38,156 nt of DNA from Bacillota bacterium (GTDB lineage: Bacteria; Bacillota; Clostridia; Peptostreptococcales; Anaerovoracaceae), in NCBI GenBank assembly GCA_023415235.1, contig JAEZLP010000001.1:1-38156 (forward strand). The letters are read 5' to 3'. Both the position numbers and the translations under genes were made by a program. Numbering within the stretch: the first letter of the stretch is position 1; every line of letters begins with the position of its first letter. The notes beneath the pieces are model-generated. The model had not been told where the DNA came from. It saw only the letters and a program-made list of their open reading frames with translations, and ran no database searches. Positions 1 to 8,221 of the stretch are shown piece after piece.

Positions 1-262
1 TCTGTGAAGAATTCGATTTCTGAAACGAGTGAAATTCTGGACCCCATAGCAGTTTCGCTTAAGTACTTTGATCCCGTTATTGCAACCTTCTGTAAACCCA
101 TTTGTATAGCCTGGGCTGAAAGCTCTGAGTATGCAAGGCTGCCATTTATTGATGCTCTCAAAGCAAAGCATTTATGAAACACCTCAAGTTTGAGTTTTCA
201 ACTTTAGTCACAATTACATCTTTCAATCCAAGCAAATCTGCTGTACAATTGGGATAGAGCAT
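1..262 (-). pseudogene. ISL3-family transposase remnant, internally deleted and cut by window edge
   Basis: An ATG at 262 has a good ribosome binding site (AGGAG about 7 bases upstream) and opens a 34-residue frame beginning MLYPNCTADLLGLKDV, which resembles the N terminus of ISL3-family transposases. The frame stops at 158. In an overlapping frame, from about position 171 down to position 1, the sequence encodes the typical ISL3 C terminus (for example YTNGFTEGCNN, IKVLKRNCYG and RFRNRIL). The roughly 350 middle residues, including the catalytic DDE core, are missing. N-terminal and C-terminal coding pieces are therefore joined directly and out of frame. The last few residues run off the left edge. 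It cannot encode an active transposase. I did not identify the terminal inverted repeats. Confidence 0.8.
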
Positions 263-425
263 AAGTATGATCTCCTCTCGAATGTGTGTATGCAACTTCA
301 TTCTACTTGAGACCTGCTTCATGCTCTATTCAAAATGCGGTGGCATTTAATTAAACACCACAACATTTATTATAGCGCCAATAAATGCAACATTTATGCC
401 AAAATTAGGGCCGGTTTATGCAAAA

Positions 426-474
426 ATAAAAGCCGGCCGGTTTTGTCTCAACAAAGACCATAACCGGACCGGCT
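426..474 (-). terminator. Rho-independent terminator of the first permease gene
   Basis: Inverted repeat with arms at 431-442 and 462-474 (AGCCGGCCGGTT against AACCGGACCGGCT, one unpaired base). Read on the minus strand it is followed by a T-rich tail at 423-430. It lies just past the stop codon at 497. Confidence 0.8.
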
Positions 475-496
475 GATGCATTTTATTCCTTATCGC

Positions 497-2194
497 TTAT
501 TGCTCAACTTTTGCTGTGCTGTTCTTTTTTGGTTCCACCTTCGCGGCAATGAGGGCGCTGATGACACCAATGACGACAAATATGATGGAAGCGGTCTGAA
601 TCACATTGAGCATGCCTTCAAAGCTGCTGAACAGTCCGGTACCGTACTCTTCCAGATAGTAGTCGGGACCCCAGTCTCCTTCAAACCATGGGAGCCACAC
701 GAGAGCAAGGCCGCCCATAACGGCAAGGCCAAAGAAAATGGAAGAAATCCGCTTGGTGTCACCGACGGCAAGCCCTGTCTTCGGATTGACCGGGAACTTG
801 ACCGGGTCTTTTTTGGCCAGTCCGCCATACATCCTTTTCCAGATGATGTAAAGGATCGGGCCGGTGATGATTCCGAACATACCGCCGATAAAATACTCTG
901 TTCCGTTGATAAAGAAGGAGCAGAATGCGATAATGCAGGGTACGATGCAGATCACCGTCAGGAAACCATAGCCTCCCGGAATCTTAAATTTCCGTTCTTC
1001 TTCCGGAATCCTTTTTCTCAGGATCATAGCGGAAATAAAGATCATCACATAGGAGGATACCAGCAGGAATACGTCCACAACGACGACGGTCGTGAAAGCA
1101 AACTGGCAGAGAATGATATTCACAATGGCAACGGACAGAACCGCCACATAAGGCACGCCGTGCTTCTTGTCGCACTTCACAAGGATCGGAGGAGCCAGAT
1201 AGTCATCCGCCAGGGCGAAAAATCCTCTGGAGCCCGATGCGATGTATGTATTATAGATGGAGCACTGGGCGAGTATCGCAACGATTACAAAGAAGACCCC
1301 AAAGGCAGGACCCCAGAAGGTGGTCACCACGTCGGCATAGCCGACGGTACCAGGCTCTGTTCCCCAGCTCTCCCATTCTCCCATGGAAGCAAGACCTCCG
1401 ATTGTTGGGAAGATATAGACGCACATGATAAGAGGAACGGTAATCATGGTAGCTTTTGGAATGACCTGTGGATTCGAGACTTCACCTGCAATGGTTGACA
1501 TGGATTCATAGCCCGAATACATCCACATGCCGATGGATATGCCCATTCCAATATAGTAAACCCAATCTGCAAAAGCGATTCCCGATACGCCCATGATTTC
1601 GCCGTCCGCGGTAAACGGAACAAACGGATTCTGAGCCCAGTTCATGAATCCGCAGATTGCAACCATTCCAAATGCAACGATAACCAGCACGGATAAAACG
1701 GTGCTGACGATACCGACATCCTTTACCCCGCGGATATTGATATAGGTAAATATCAAAATCATGCCGATTTTAAACGCCATTTCAGCTCCCCAGGACAAAT
1801 CCCAGGTATTTGCCAGATAGCCTCCGGCCAGAATCACGTAAAGAGTATTATCGATATAGATTGATATGGTTCTCCACCATCCTGCCTGGAAGCCCCAGAA
1901 TTCTCCGCATGCTTCCTGAACCCACTTGTAGTAACCGCCTTCCTGCGGTCTAGCAGAACCCAGCTCGGACGCTACAAGTCCAAGAGGCGTGCTCCAGACA
2001 AATGGAAGCACGATCAGCATAATCAACGTTAAGCCGGGGCCGGACTCCGGTATCATTTCCTCAATACCGTATGCGCCGGCAGCACAGAGGCAGAAAATCA
2101 TGAATACAACTGTCGATACTTTAATGTCATGCTTTTTCAAGCCATGCTCACCAACATCCATTGCTGCTGATGACTGCTTTTCAAGATCGCTCAT
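497..2194 (-). CDS. APC-superfamily amino acid permease, tandem copy 1
   Basis: A 565-residue integral membrane protein with about 12 hydrophobic segments and the N-terminal APC pattern (AGAYGIEEMIPESGPGL, then SELGSARPQEGGYYKWVQ in the second and third helices). Proteins of this family exchange or import amino acids or related amines across the cytoplasmic membrane; the substrate cannot be read from sequence. The start is the ATG at 2194: an AGGAGG site lies 9 bases upstream, and the longer in-frame start at 2212 overlaps that site. The next gene upstream encodes a close paralogue that begins with the same MSDLEK residues. It has its own candidate promoter and a terminator downstream. Confidence 0.9.
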   Translation of the reverse strand: MSDLEKQSSAAMDVGEHGLKKHDIKVSTVVFMIFCLCAAGAYGIEEMIPESGPGLTLIMLIVLPFVWSTPLGLVASELGSARPQEGGYYKWVQEACGEFWGFQAGWWRTISIYIDNTLYVILAGGYLANTWDLSWGAEMAFKIGMILIFTYINIRGVKDVGIVSTVLSVLVIVAFGMVAICGFMNWAQNPFVPFTADGEIMGVSGIAFADWVYYIGMGISIGMWMYSGYESMSTIAGEVSNPQVIPKATMITVPLIMCVYIFPTIGGLASMGEWESWGTEPGTVGYADVVTTFWGPAFGVFFVIVAILAQCSIYNTYIASGSRGFFALADDYLAPPILVKCDKKHGVPYVAVLSVAIVNIILCQFAFTTVVVVDVFLLVSSYVMIFISAMILRKRIPEEERKFKIPGGYGFLTVICIVPCIIAFCSFFINGTEYFIGGMFGIITGPILYIIWKRMYGGLAKKDPVKFPVNPKTGLAVGDTKRISSIFFGLAVMGGLALVWLPWFEGDWGPDYYLEEYGTGLFSSFEGMLNVIQTASIIFVVIGVISALIAAKVEPKKNSTAKVEQ

Positions 2195-2250
2195 TAACGT
2201 TTCCTCCTTCATAACAATAATTCGTAAAATAACAATAATGCCTTCTTCTA

Positions 2251-2279
2251 ATTGTATGAAATTTTCAGAAATCAGGCAA
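2251..2279 (-). promoter_or_regulatory. Candidate sigma-70-type promoter of permease copy 1
   Basis: On the minus strand, TTGCCT (2274-2279) and TACAAT (2251-2256) are separated by 17 bases. The -10 is about 55 bases upstream of the ATG at 2194. This is a motif match only. Confidence 0.45.
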
Positions 2280-2372
2280 TGACAAATTTGCTGTTTTCCA
2301 CTTATGTAGTTGCTATAATCCCTTTCATTTTGAATAAGGAAACTATTCTTTTCAAAAGCAAGTTCTCTCCGG

Positions 2373-4067
2373 CTATTTGTCGGCGGAAATCAATTGCTTT
2401 TTCGGCTCAACCTTCGCAGCAACGATAGCGCAAATCACTCCTACGATTACGAAAACAATCGTAGCGATTTGGATTACTTGAATCATTGCTTCAAAGTTGC
2501 TGAACAATCCAGATTCATAGGTTTCGAGATAATAGTCGGGGCCCCATTCTCCTTCATACCACGGCAGCCATATAAGTGAAAGACCGCCCATCGCTGCAAG
2601 GAGGAAGAAAGTAACTGAGATGCGCTTCATGTCACCCACTGCAAGCTTGGTTTTTGGATTGTTTGGATAGTTTACAGGATCCTTCTTCGCAAGTCCGCCG
2701 TACATGTGCTTCCATATGAAGTATACGATCGGTCCGGTAGTAACGCCGATCATTCCTCCGATAAAGTATTCCGTACCGCTGATGTAGAATACAATAAAGG
2801 CCACCAATATGGGAAGAATACACAAGATGCATAAAACTCCAAAGCCGCCCGGTATCATAAACTTGTATTCCTCGGCAGGAATCCGCTTTCTCAGTATCAT
2901 AGCTGAAATGAAAATCATCACATAGGATGCCACAAGCATAAATACATCAACTACGATTACCGCCGTAAATTCCATTGGGCAAAGAATGATCGTAACAATT
3001 GCAATGGACCATACGGAAACGTAGGGGACACCATGCTTCTCATCGCACTTTACCAAAATCGGCGGCGCCAGGTGGTCGTCTGCCAGAGCAAAAAAGCCTC
3101 TGGAACCGGACGCAATATATGTATTTAAGATAGAACACTGTGCAAGCACCGCGACAACCAGGAAAAACAGCCCAAATGCCGGCCCCCAGAAGGTGGTTAC
3201 CACATCTGCATAACCGACTGTACCGGGTTCAGTACCCCAGTTCTCCCAGTCGCCGATGGAGGCCAGGCCTGCTAGCGTCGGCAGAATATAAACCGCCGCT
3301 ATCAAAGGCACCGTAATCAACGTGGCTTTGGGGATAACCTGAGGATTTGAAACCTCTCCCGCCACGGTCGACATGGATTCATAACCACAGTACATCCATA
3401 TTGCAATCGAGATGGCGGCGCCGATATAGGCTACCCAATCAATAAACGGAATTCCTGCCGTCCCCATAATTTCTCCGTCCGCAGTGAAGGGAATGAAGGG
3501 ATTTTGCTGCCAATTCAGGAAACCGCAAACCGCAATCATTCCAAATGCAACAATAACCAGCACTGAAAGAATTGTGGATATCATACCTACGTCTCTGATC
3601 CCTCTGACGTTTATGTATGTAAAGAAGAGAATAATCGCCACCTTTACGGCGAACTCGGCCCAAAAGCTCAAATCAAATGCTGATGCCAGATAGCTTCCGG
3701 CCAGAATAACATAAAGCGAGTTGTCAATATAAATGGAAATCGTCCTCCACCATCCTGCCTGGAAGCCCCAATACTCTCCAAGCGCTTCCTGAACCCACTT
3801 ATAGTAACCTCCTTCCTGAGGTCTGACCGAGCCCAATTCAGAAGCAATCAGTCCGAAGGGGCCTGCCCAGATAAATGGTAAAACAATCAGCATAACCAGC
3901 GTTAAGCCGGCTCCTGCTTCTGGAATCATTTCCTCAATCCCGTACGCGCCGGCCGCGCAGAGGCAGAAGATCATGAAAACCACGGTCGATACTTTAATGT
4001 TATGTTTTTTCAGGCCATGCTCACCAACATCCAAAGCTGCCGGTGAGTGTTTTTCAAGATCGCTCAT
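2373..4067 (-). CDS. APC-superfamily amino acid permease, tandem copy 2
   Basis: A 564-residue membrane protein with about 12 hydrophobic segments, co-linear with the downstream permease over its full length and roughly three-quarters identical by eye. Identity is high through the first helices (CLCAAGAYGIEEMIPE) and the SGSRGFFALADD segment, and lower in helices 3-4 and near the C terminus. The start is the ATG at 4067 with an AGGAGG site about 8 bases upstream. The 178-base gap to the downstream copy has no clear terminator, so read-through is possible, although that copy has its own promoter candidate. The two copies probably arose by tandem duplication and may differ in substrate or regulation. 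Confidence 0.9.
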   Translation of the reverse strand: MSDLEKHSPAALDVGEHGLKKHNIKVSTVVFMIFCLCAAGAYGIEEMIPEAGAGLTLVMLIVLPFIWAGPFGLIASELGSVRPQEGGYYKWVQEALGEYWGFQAGWWRTISIYIDNSLYVILAGSYLASAFDLSFWAEFAVKVAIILFFTYINVRGIRDVGMISTILSVLVIVAFGMIAVCGFLNWQQNPFIPFTADGEIMGTAGIPFIDWVAYIGAAISIAIWMYCGYESMSTVAGEVSNPQVIPKATLITVPLIAAVYILPTLAGLASIGDWENWGTEPGTVGYADVVTTFWGPAFGLFFLVVAVLAQCSILNTYIASGSRGFFALADDHLAPPILVKCDEKHGVPYVSVWSIAIVTIILCPMEFTAVIVVDVFMLVASYVMIFISAMILRKRIPAEEYKFMIPGGFGVLCILCILPILVAFIVFYISGTEYFIGGMIGVTTGPIVYFIWKHMYGGLAKKDPVNYPNNPKTKLAVGDMKRISVTFFLLAAMGGLSLIWLPWYEGEWGPDYYLETYESGLFSNFEAMIQVIQIATIVFVIVGVICAIVAAKVEPKKQLISADK

Positions 4068-4123
4068 TACGTTTCCTCCTTTATCATTAATAATTCGTCC
4101 CTCCTAATAAATGTCTTGCTTAT

Positions 4124-4152
4124 ATATTAAATAATATTTCAATAAGATACAA
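4124..4152 (-). promoter_or_regulatory. Candidate promoter of permease copy 2
   Basis: Minus strand TTGTAT (4147-4152), 17-base spacer, TAATAT (4124-4129), in a very AT-rich stretch upstream of the start at 4067. Overlapping alternatives exist in the same AT-rich sequence. Confidence 0.4.
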
Positions 4153-4189
4153 TTACAAATTTTCCTGTTTTTAACATCCGACGGGAGAC

Positions 4190-4220
4190 AAAAAATTCCC
4201 TCTGAAAAATCAGAGGGAAT
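4190..4220 (-). terminator. Rho-independent terminator of the third permease
   Basis: Perfect 11-bp stem (arms 4195-4205 and 4210-4220) with an AAAA loop. On the minus strand it is followed by a run of T residues at 4189-4194. It lies between the stop at 4268 and the promoter of the next gene. Confidence 0.9.
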
Positions 4221-4267
4221 CGATTGTTTTTCAATGGGTGATCCGGTGCCGGGAACGATACCGCCCT

Positions 4268-5806
4268 TTACTTTTTAACCGGGTACTTTTCGTCAAAGGT
4301 TACTTCATCCGCGCCAAGAGTGACCACAGTTCTGATCTTTCCTCTCTTCTTTTGAGCCGCATAGATGATGATCGGCAGGAAGATGGCGATCATCGAAATG
4401 ATGAATACAGGCATGCCTCCGTCTTCAAATACAAGCAGTACCATAGCGCCGATCTGCAGAACGGTTGCAAAAATTGCAAGACCCGGATACCATCTGGCCT
4501 TGACGGTCAGCACTTCATCGGGATCATATCCTCTTTCCTTCAGCTTCTTTCTGAACAATATCTGGGAAATGCAGATGCCGACCCAGCAGAGGGTTCCGGT
4601 GAAACCGGAGATTCCAAGCAGATTTGCATAGAGCGGAAGACCTTCCTCACCCCAGAGACCAAGCTCGTCGGATGCGAATCCAAGCAGGAACACGAGCCAG
4701 ATGGGGATAATTGTGAAGATGGTCGCATTCTGCGGTGTGTTGAACTTATTCAGGTTTGACAGGAATTTAGGCGCCATGCCTTCCACGGAAAGACCATAGA
4801 GCGCGCGAACGGTCCCGTACAGTCCGGAGTTCGCACAGCTGAAGGCCGCAACCAGAGTTACGATGGTGAACATGCCGGCAGCCCACTTGAGTCCGTAAGC
4901 TCCCAGGGTTGCTGCGAAGATGGATTCGTCAAGTCCGGCTTCCGCATAGGGAACGACCAGAGTCAAAACAAACACGGGGATCAGATAGATGAGGATAATC
5001 CGGAAGGCAACCCTTCTGCAGGCCAGCGGAACATTTGTCGCCGGGTCCTGGGTTTCAGCAGCAGAGAGACCTACGATTTCAGAGCCCTGGAAATTTACCA
5101 GAGTCCAGATCATATATGTTATGATAATGAAGCCTCCGGCGGGGAACAGCTTGTCCATCACAGAGCCCTCTCCCCCGAGAAGAATCTGGCTTCCGATGAA
5201 TCCGCCTTCGCTGGTATACGGATGGAGATTGCCTCCCACCAGGCCGAGCCAGATTCCGACTGCGCAGATAACAAAAACAATAATTGCTAAAATCTTAATA
5301 ATTGCCAGTATCGATTCAATATGGCCGAACCATTTTACATGATATAGATTCACCGCGGTCAGGAGAGCCAATGCCACAATACCCCAGACAAAGGTACTCC
5401 AGGCGGGATTTTCAAATGGCAGAGTAATAAAATAATTCATAAATACGGCGGTTGCCAGCGCTTCCGATGGAACATAAGCAACCCAGTTTGCCCAGAAAGC
5501 CCAGCCGATTCCGGCGGAAGCCGTATCGCCCATAAACTCTCTTGTGTAGGATACAAAGGAACCTCTTCTCGGAATATTGACCAGCAGTTCCGCGAAGGAT
5601 TGCATTACGCCATAAATGGTCACGCCGGCAACCGCGTATGCAACCAGAACCGCTCCCGGTCCCATTTCAGAGAAGGTCAGACCAAGTCCCAAAAAGTAGC
5701 AGGAACCGATGATTCCTCCCAATGCAATCAGGGACACATGCCATGGCATAATACCGCGCGTAAGAGTACGTTCACTCTTAGCAACATCTCTTCCTTGTTC
5801 TGTCAT
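4268..5806 (-). CDS. APC-superfamily amino acid permease (AAT/GABA-permease-like)
   Basis: A 512-residue membrane protein with about 12 hydrophobic segments. It carries the first-helix motif LIALGGIIGSCYFLGLG, the FQGSEIVGLSAAE segment in the middle, and SCANSGLYGTVRALYGLS, all typical of the amino acid transporter branch that includes GABA, lysine and arginine permeases. The C-terminal tail is short and charged. The ATG at 5806 has an AGGAGG site about 11 bases upstream. It is not closely related to the two downstream permeases. A perfect hairpin terminator follows it, so it is probably transcribed alone. The substrate is not determinable. Confidence 0.9.
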   Translation of the reverse strand: MTEQGRDVAKSERTLTRGIMPWHVSLIALGGIIGSCYFLGLGLTFSEMGPGAVLVAYAVAGVTIYGVMQSFAELLVNIPRRGSFVSYTREFMGDTASAGIGWAFWANWVAYVPSEALATAVFMNYFITLPFENPAWSTFVWGIVALALLTAVNLYHVKWFGHIESILAIIKILAIIVFVICAVGIWLGLVGGNLHPYTSEGGFIGSQILLGGEGSVMDKLFPAGGFIIITYMIWTLVNFQGSEIVGLSAAETQDPATNVPLACRRVAFRIILIYLIPVFVLTLVVPYAEAGLDESIFAATLGAYGLKWAAGMFTIVTLVAAFSCANSGLYGTVRALYGLSVEGMAPKFLSNLNKFNTPQNATIFTIIPIWLVFLLGFASDELGLWGEEGLPLYANLLGISGFTGTLCWVGICISQILFRKKLKERGYDPDEVLTVKARWYPGLAIFATVLQIGAMVLLVFEDGGMPVFIISMIAIFLPIIIYAAQKKRGKIRTVVTLGADEVTFDEKYPVKK

Positions 5807-6145
5807 TAATTTTTTGCCTCCTTTTTTCTCACATAAACCCTATGATTAGTCTAATTGCGTCTCGAGCCCATGGGAATGAATTCTGCAGCGACTCGACCGG
5901 GCGCAATACTCCAATTAACTTTCAAGTTCCATGCCAATTCTGTGCGTATATTTACAATTTTCAGAAAAATGACTGTTTTCAGAGCCTGGGCCTGTCCTTT
6001 TTTTTACCGCTTCGACACGTCGTTCGTTGTTCTGACAGTAAAGTCTTATTTTTGGTAAAAATCGAGCTAAAGATTCTCATTTTTGATATTTGCCATGAGA
6101 CAAGGGGTTGCCGGCTGTCGCAGACCGGCCGCAAAACCCGCCCGG
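5807..6145. other. Gene-free interval of 339 bases
   Basis: Contains the leader of the third permease gene and the 3' flank of bofA. Frames in it lack ribosome binding sites and family resemblance. The only regulatory-looking element is the sigma-54-like match at 5921-5937. No convincing terminator for bofA was found. Confidence 0.6.
5921..5937 (-). promoter_or_regulatory. Possible sigma-54-type promoter of the third permease
   Basis: On the minus strand TTGGCATGGAACTTGAA fits the -24/-12 layout: the GG doublet and the second G lie 10 bases apart (consensus TGGCAC-N5-TTGCA), but the -12 dinucleotide is GA instead of GC. It would give a leader of about 100 bases. No upstream activator site was identified. 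Confidence 0.3.
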
Positions 6146-6421
6146 CTACAAGCCTACGGCATGATAGATTACGAGCAGCAGCGCCCCCGGAATTCCAAGT
6201 ACGCCTACTATGACGGCAGAGAGGATATTCAGCGGTACATAGATGTCCCAGTATGCCCCGATCCAGTTTAGCGCCAAAATGGCAATTGCTCCGGCTACGC
6301 TGTTGATCACCAGGCGGAGAAGGATCTTGATCGGGACCAGAAACATATATCCCACGACGTAAAGGGCAAAAATTCCCAGGGCGTACGCAAGTAAAATTCC
6401 AATTTCCGTACTCATTTCCAT
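6146..6421 (-). CDS. bofA: BofA-family sigma-K checkpoint membrane protein
   Basis: A 91-residue, very hydrophobic protein ending in the family signature GVLGIPGALLLVIYHAVGL. BofA sits in the outer forespore membrane and holds the SpoIVFB protease inactive until pro-sigma-K should be processed during sporulation. The start is the ATG at 6421, with GGGGGT 7 bases upstream; the frame is open much further upstream without support. In Bacillus and many Clostridia bofA closes the dnaX-ybaB-recR-yaaL cluster. Here it keeps that position and strand but is separated from recR by two other genes. Its presence implies an endospore former. Confidence 0.85.
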   Translation of the reverse strand: MEMSTEIGILLAYALGIFALYVVGYMFLVPIKILLRLVINSVAGAIAILALNWIGAYWDIYVPLNILSAVIVGVLGIPGALLLVIYHAVGL

Positions 6422-6502
6422 ATTATTTACACCCCCATTGTATAATTTATGTTTTTTGTGAATAAAATAGAATTGAGAACTTGACGAAAGGATGTGAGTT
6501 CG

Positions 6503-6766
6503 GTGAGCATACCGCTTAATGGCATTGCCAGCACGGCAAGTAAGATATACCATCAGGTCCTGAATGTACCATATCCCCAGACAGAAGAAGAAAAGCTCAT
6601 CAGTTCGATCAAGGCAGCCCATTCCGACTGGCAGAGAGCAGAAGCAATGTTCCATGAAGTAACGGACCCGGATTTAGTCGATCATGCAATTTATGACATG
6701 ATGGCTGCAAAAACAAAATACATTTACTTACTTAAGACAGCGAAAAACAAAGATCTGCATTATTAG
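6503..6766 (+). CDS. DUF2508 / YaaL-family small protein
   Basis: A protein of 87 residues with the family pattern: an acidic and basic helix (TEEEKLISSIKAAHSDWQRAE) followed by DPDLVDHAIYDMMAAKTKYIYLLKTAK. The function is unknown; in Bacillus the homologue lies between recR and bofA. I chose the GTG at 6503 (AAAGG about 11 bases upstream). The GTG at 6494 is too close to that site. The gene runs on the plus strand, opposite to both neighbours and to the rest of the cluster, with an 81-base divergent gap from bofA. It ends at a bidirectional terminator. Confidence 0.75.
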   Translation: MSIPLNGIASTASKIYHQVLNVPYPQTEEEKLISSIKAAHSDWQRAEAMFHEVTDPDLVDHAIYDMMAAKTKYIYLLKTAKNKDLHY

Positions 6767-6806
6767 CGGCATAGGATTCTGAATTCTTAACCTCACCTGA
6801 AAAAAC

Positions 6807-6848
6807 AAAAATACTATGTAATTTCATTGGAAAGACATAGTATTTTTT
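6807..6848. terminator. Bidirectional terminator between yaaL-like gene and the convergent repeat-protein gene
   Basis: Stem of 13 bp (6807-6819 with 6835-6847) with a 15-base loop. T runs follow on both strands, at 6843-6848 on plus and 6801-6810 on minus. It serves two convergent genes. Confidence 0.9.
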
Positions 6849-6853
6849 ATTGG

Positions 6854-7489
6854 TCAACCCGAGATGATCTGTACCGAAAGAGCGCTGGTCTGCGGAGGTA
6901 TGCTCATCGTCTGGAACGGTTCCCTTTCTATTCTTACGAATTGGCCGGGCAGTATAAAACGCAAGGGAATTCGATTTCCTCGCCTGTCCCTTAGTTTTGT
7001 TGTTCTGCTTATTGCATATCGCATCTGGCGATTTGGATTGAATGGGACTCCGGTCAAGATGTATCCGAAATCACCGGTCACGCTTACTCTTAATACCCGC
7101 GCCTCTACGATAAGAGAGGAGCTGCTTTCTTTTATAATTGTGATGCCGAATGCCCTTGTCTGCGGTGGATCGCTCCTTGTCATGTCGGAAGAAAACCTTG
7201 CATCCACGACCATTCCGGCTCGCAGATCTCTGAATCCGATTCGATTTCCGAACTGATCCCTTATTCTTGTATTGTCATCAATGACAAGGGTGACTACCCG
7301 CATTCGTATAGTCCGGTTGCGTTCCGGCACACCATATGAAATCGTAACGTAAGCGGTTCTGTTGCGCTGAAATGTATCTTCGATCAAGGCGTTTTCTGCA
7401 GTTATTTCTCTCTGTAATGCAGAAACTCTATCGTCATTGAATTTATCATCCGTAAGACTCAAAATCTCATCCTCATTTATCATTATCAT
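6854..7489 (-). CDS. Unknown protein with two tandem beta-rich repeats
   Basis: A 211-residue soluble protein with no family I can name. It has a short acidic N terminus (about 1-45) followed by two related units, about 47-130 and 131-211. Each unit contains the pattern T-x-[LI]-RD-x-x-GNRI followed by a hydrophobic-G-x-[FV]-V stretch, then PPQT and a final A/S-x-x-[IV]-x-II strand. The pattern recalls OB-like DUF5666 modules, but that is only a guess. No signal peptide or membrane segment is visible. The start at 7489 has GGAGG 8 bases upstream, whereas the longer frame to 7594 has no such support. It follows recR and precedes a terminator, inside a cluster where such a gene is not usual. 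Confidence 0.7.
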   Translation of the reverse strand: MIMINEDEILSLTDDKFNDDRVSALQREITAENALIEDTFQRNRTAYVTISYGVPERNRTIRMRVVTLVIDDNTRIRDQFGNRIGFRDLRAGMVVDARFSSDMTRSDPPQTRAFGITIIKESSSSLIVEARVLRVSVTGDFGYILTGVPFNPNRQMRYAISRTTKLRDRRGNRIPLRFILPGQFVRIEREPFQTMSIPPQTSALSVQIISG

Positions 7490-7612
7490 GGTTTTGACCT
7501 CCGGTTTAATATCTTTAATAGCATTATATTTCTCTGTATGGATATGGTTCATAAAAAAAAGACTACCTGAACAAAAATTCAAGTAGTCATCCATGCATAA
7601 GCTGCCTGTTCG

Positions 7613-8212
7613 TTAAAGTTCCCGTCTTCCCTCCATGGCTTTTGACAAGGTGATTTCATCCGCATATTCCAAGTCTCCGCCCACCGGTACGCCGTGGGCG
7701 ATTCTCGTTACCTTGATTCCTGCCGGCTTGATTAGTCTCGCCGTATACATGGCGGTGGCCTCCCCCTCGATATTGGGGTTTGTTGCCAGGATCACCTCCC
7801 GGATGTCGTTTTGCTGCAGCCTTACGATAAGCTGTTTCAGGTTGATATCCTCCGGTCCGATTCCATCCATGGGAGAGATCGCTCCGTGCAGCACATGATA
7901 CAGCCCCTGGAATTCCTTGATCCTTTCCATGGCGCTCACATCCCGCGGGCTTTCCACAACGCAGATGACGCTCTGGTCCCGGGAAGGGTCGCTGCAGATG
8001 CTGCAGGGGTCCACGTCGGTGAGGTTGCCGCATATGCTGCAGTATTTCATATTTTTCTTCGCATCCAGAATGGCTTCCGCTAGGGCAAAGGCGTCCTTAT
8101 CATCCTGGGAAAGGATGTGGAATGCCAGCCTCTGGGCGGTTTTCCCTCCGATTCCGGGAAGCTTGGATAATTCTCCGATTAAAATGCTTAGGGGTTTTGC
8201 ATAGTGCTTCAT
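7613..8212 (-). CDS. recR: Recombination mediator RecR
   Basis: A protein of 199 residues, the normal length for the family. RecR acts with RecO and RecF to load RecA at ssDNA gaps. Visible features in order are: the helix-hairpin-helix region (LSKLPGIGGKTAQRLAFHIL, about 15-34), a four-cysteine zinc finger (C58, C61, C70, C73), and a Toprim domain with VVESPRD (about 85-91) and the GEATAMY segment. The ATG at 8212 has AAGGA upstream, overlapping the ybaB stop codon, so the genes are translationally close. This is part of the dnaX-ybaB-recR operon. Confidence 0.97.
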   Translation of the reverse strand: MKHYAKPLSILIGELSKLPGIGGKTAQRLAFHILSQDDKDAFALAEAILDAKKNMKYCSICGNLTDVDPCSICSDPSRDQSVICVVESPRDVSAMERIKEFQGLYHVLHGAISPMDGIGPEDINLKQLIVRLQQNDIREVILATNPNIEGEATAMYTARLIKPAGIKVTRIAHGVPVGGDLEYADEITLSKAMEGRREL

Positions 8213-8221
8213 AGCGTGTCC

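Noticed and set aside
476..1498. A 340-codon plus-strand open frame
   Set aside because: It is the antisense of the first permease gene, its composition is unlike a protein family, and it has no ribosome binding site.
4190..4220. Hairpin upstream of permease copy 2 as a riboswitch
   Set aside because: A simple perfect stem with a T tail and no conserved riboswitch core fits a plain terminator.
6111..6130. GC-rich inverted repeat after bofA as a terminator
   Set aside because: The short stem is not followed by a T run on the minus strand.
5842..6213. Plus-strand open frames in the permease-bofA gap
   Set aside because: No ribosome binding site, no recognisable domain, low-complexity composition.
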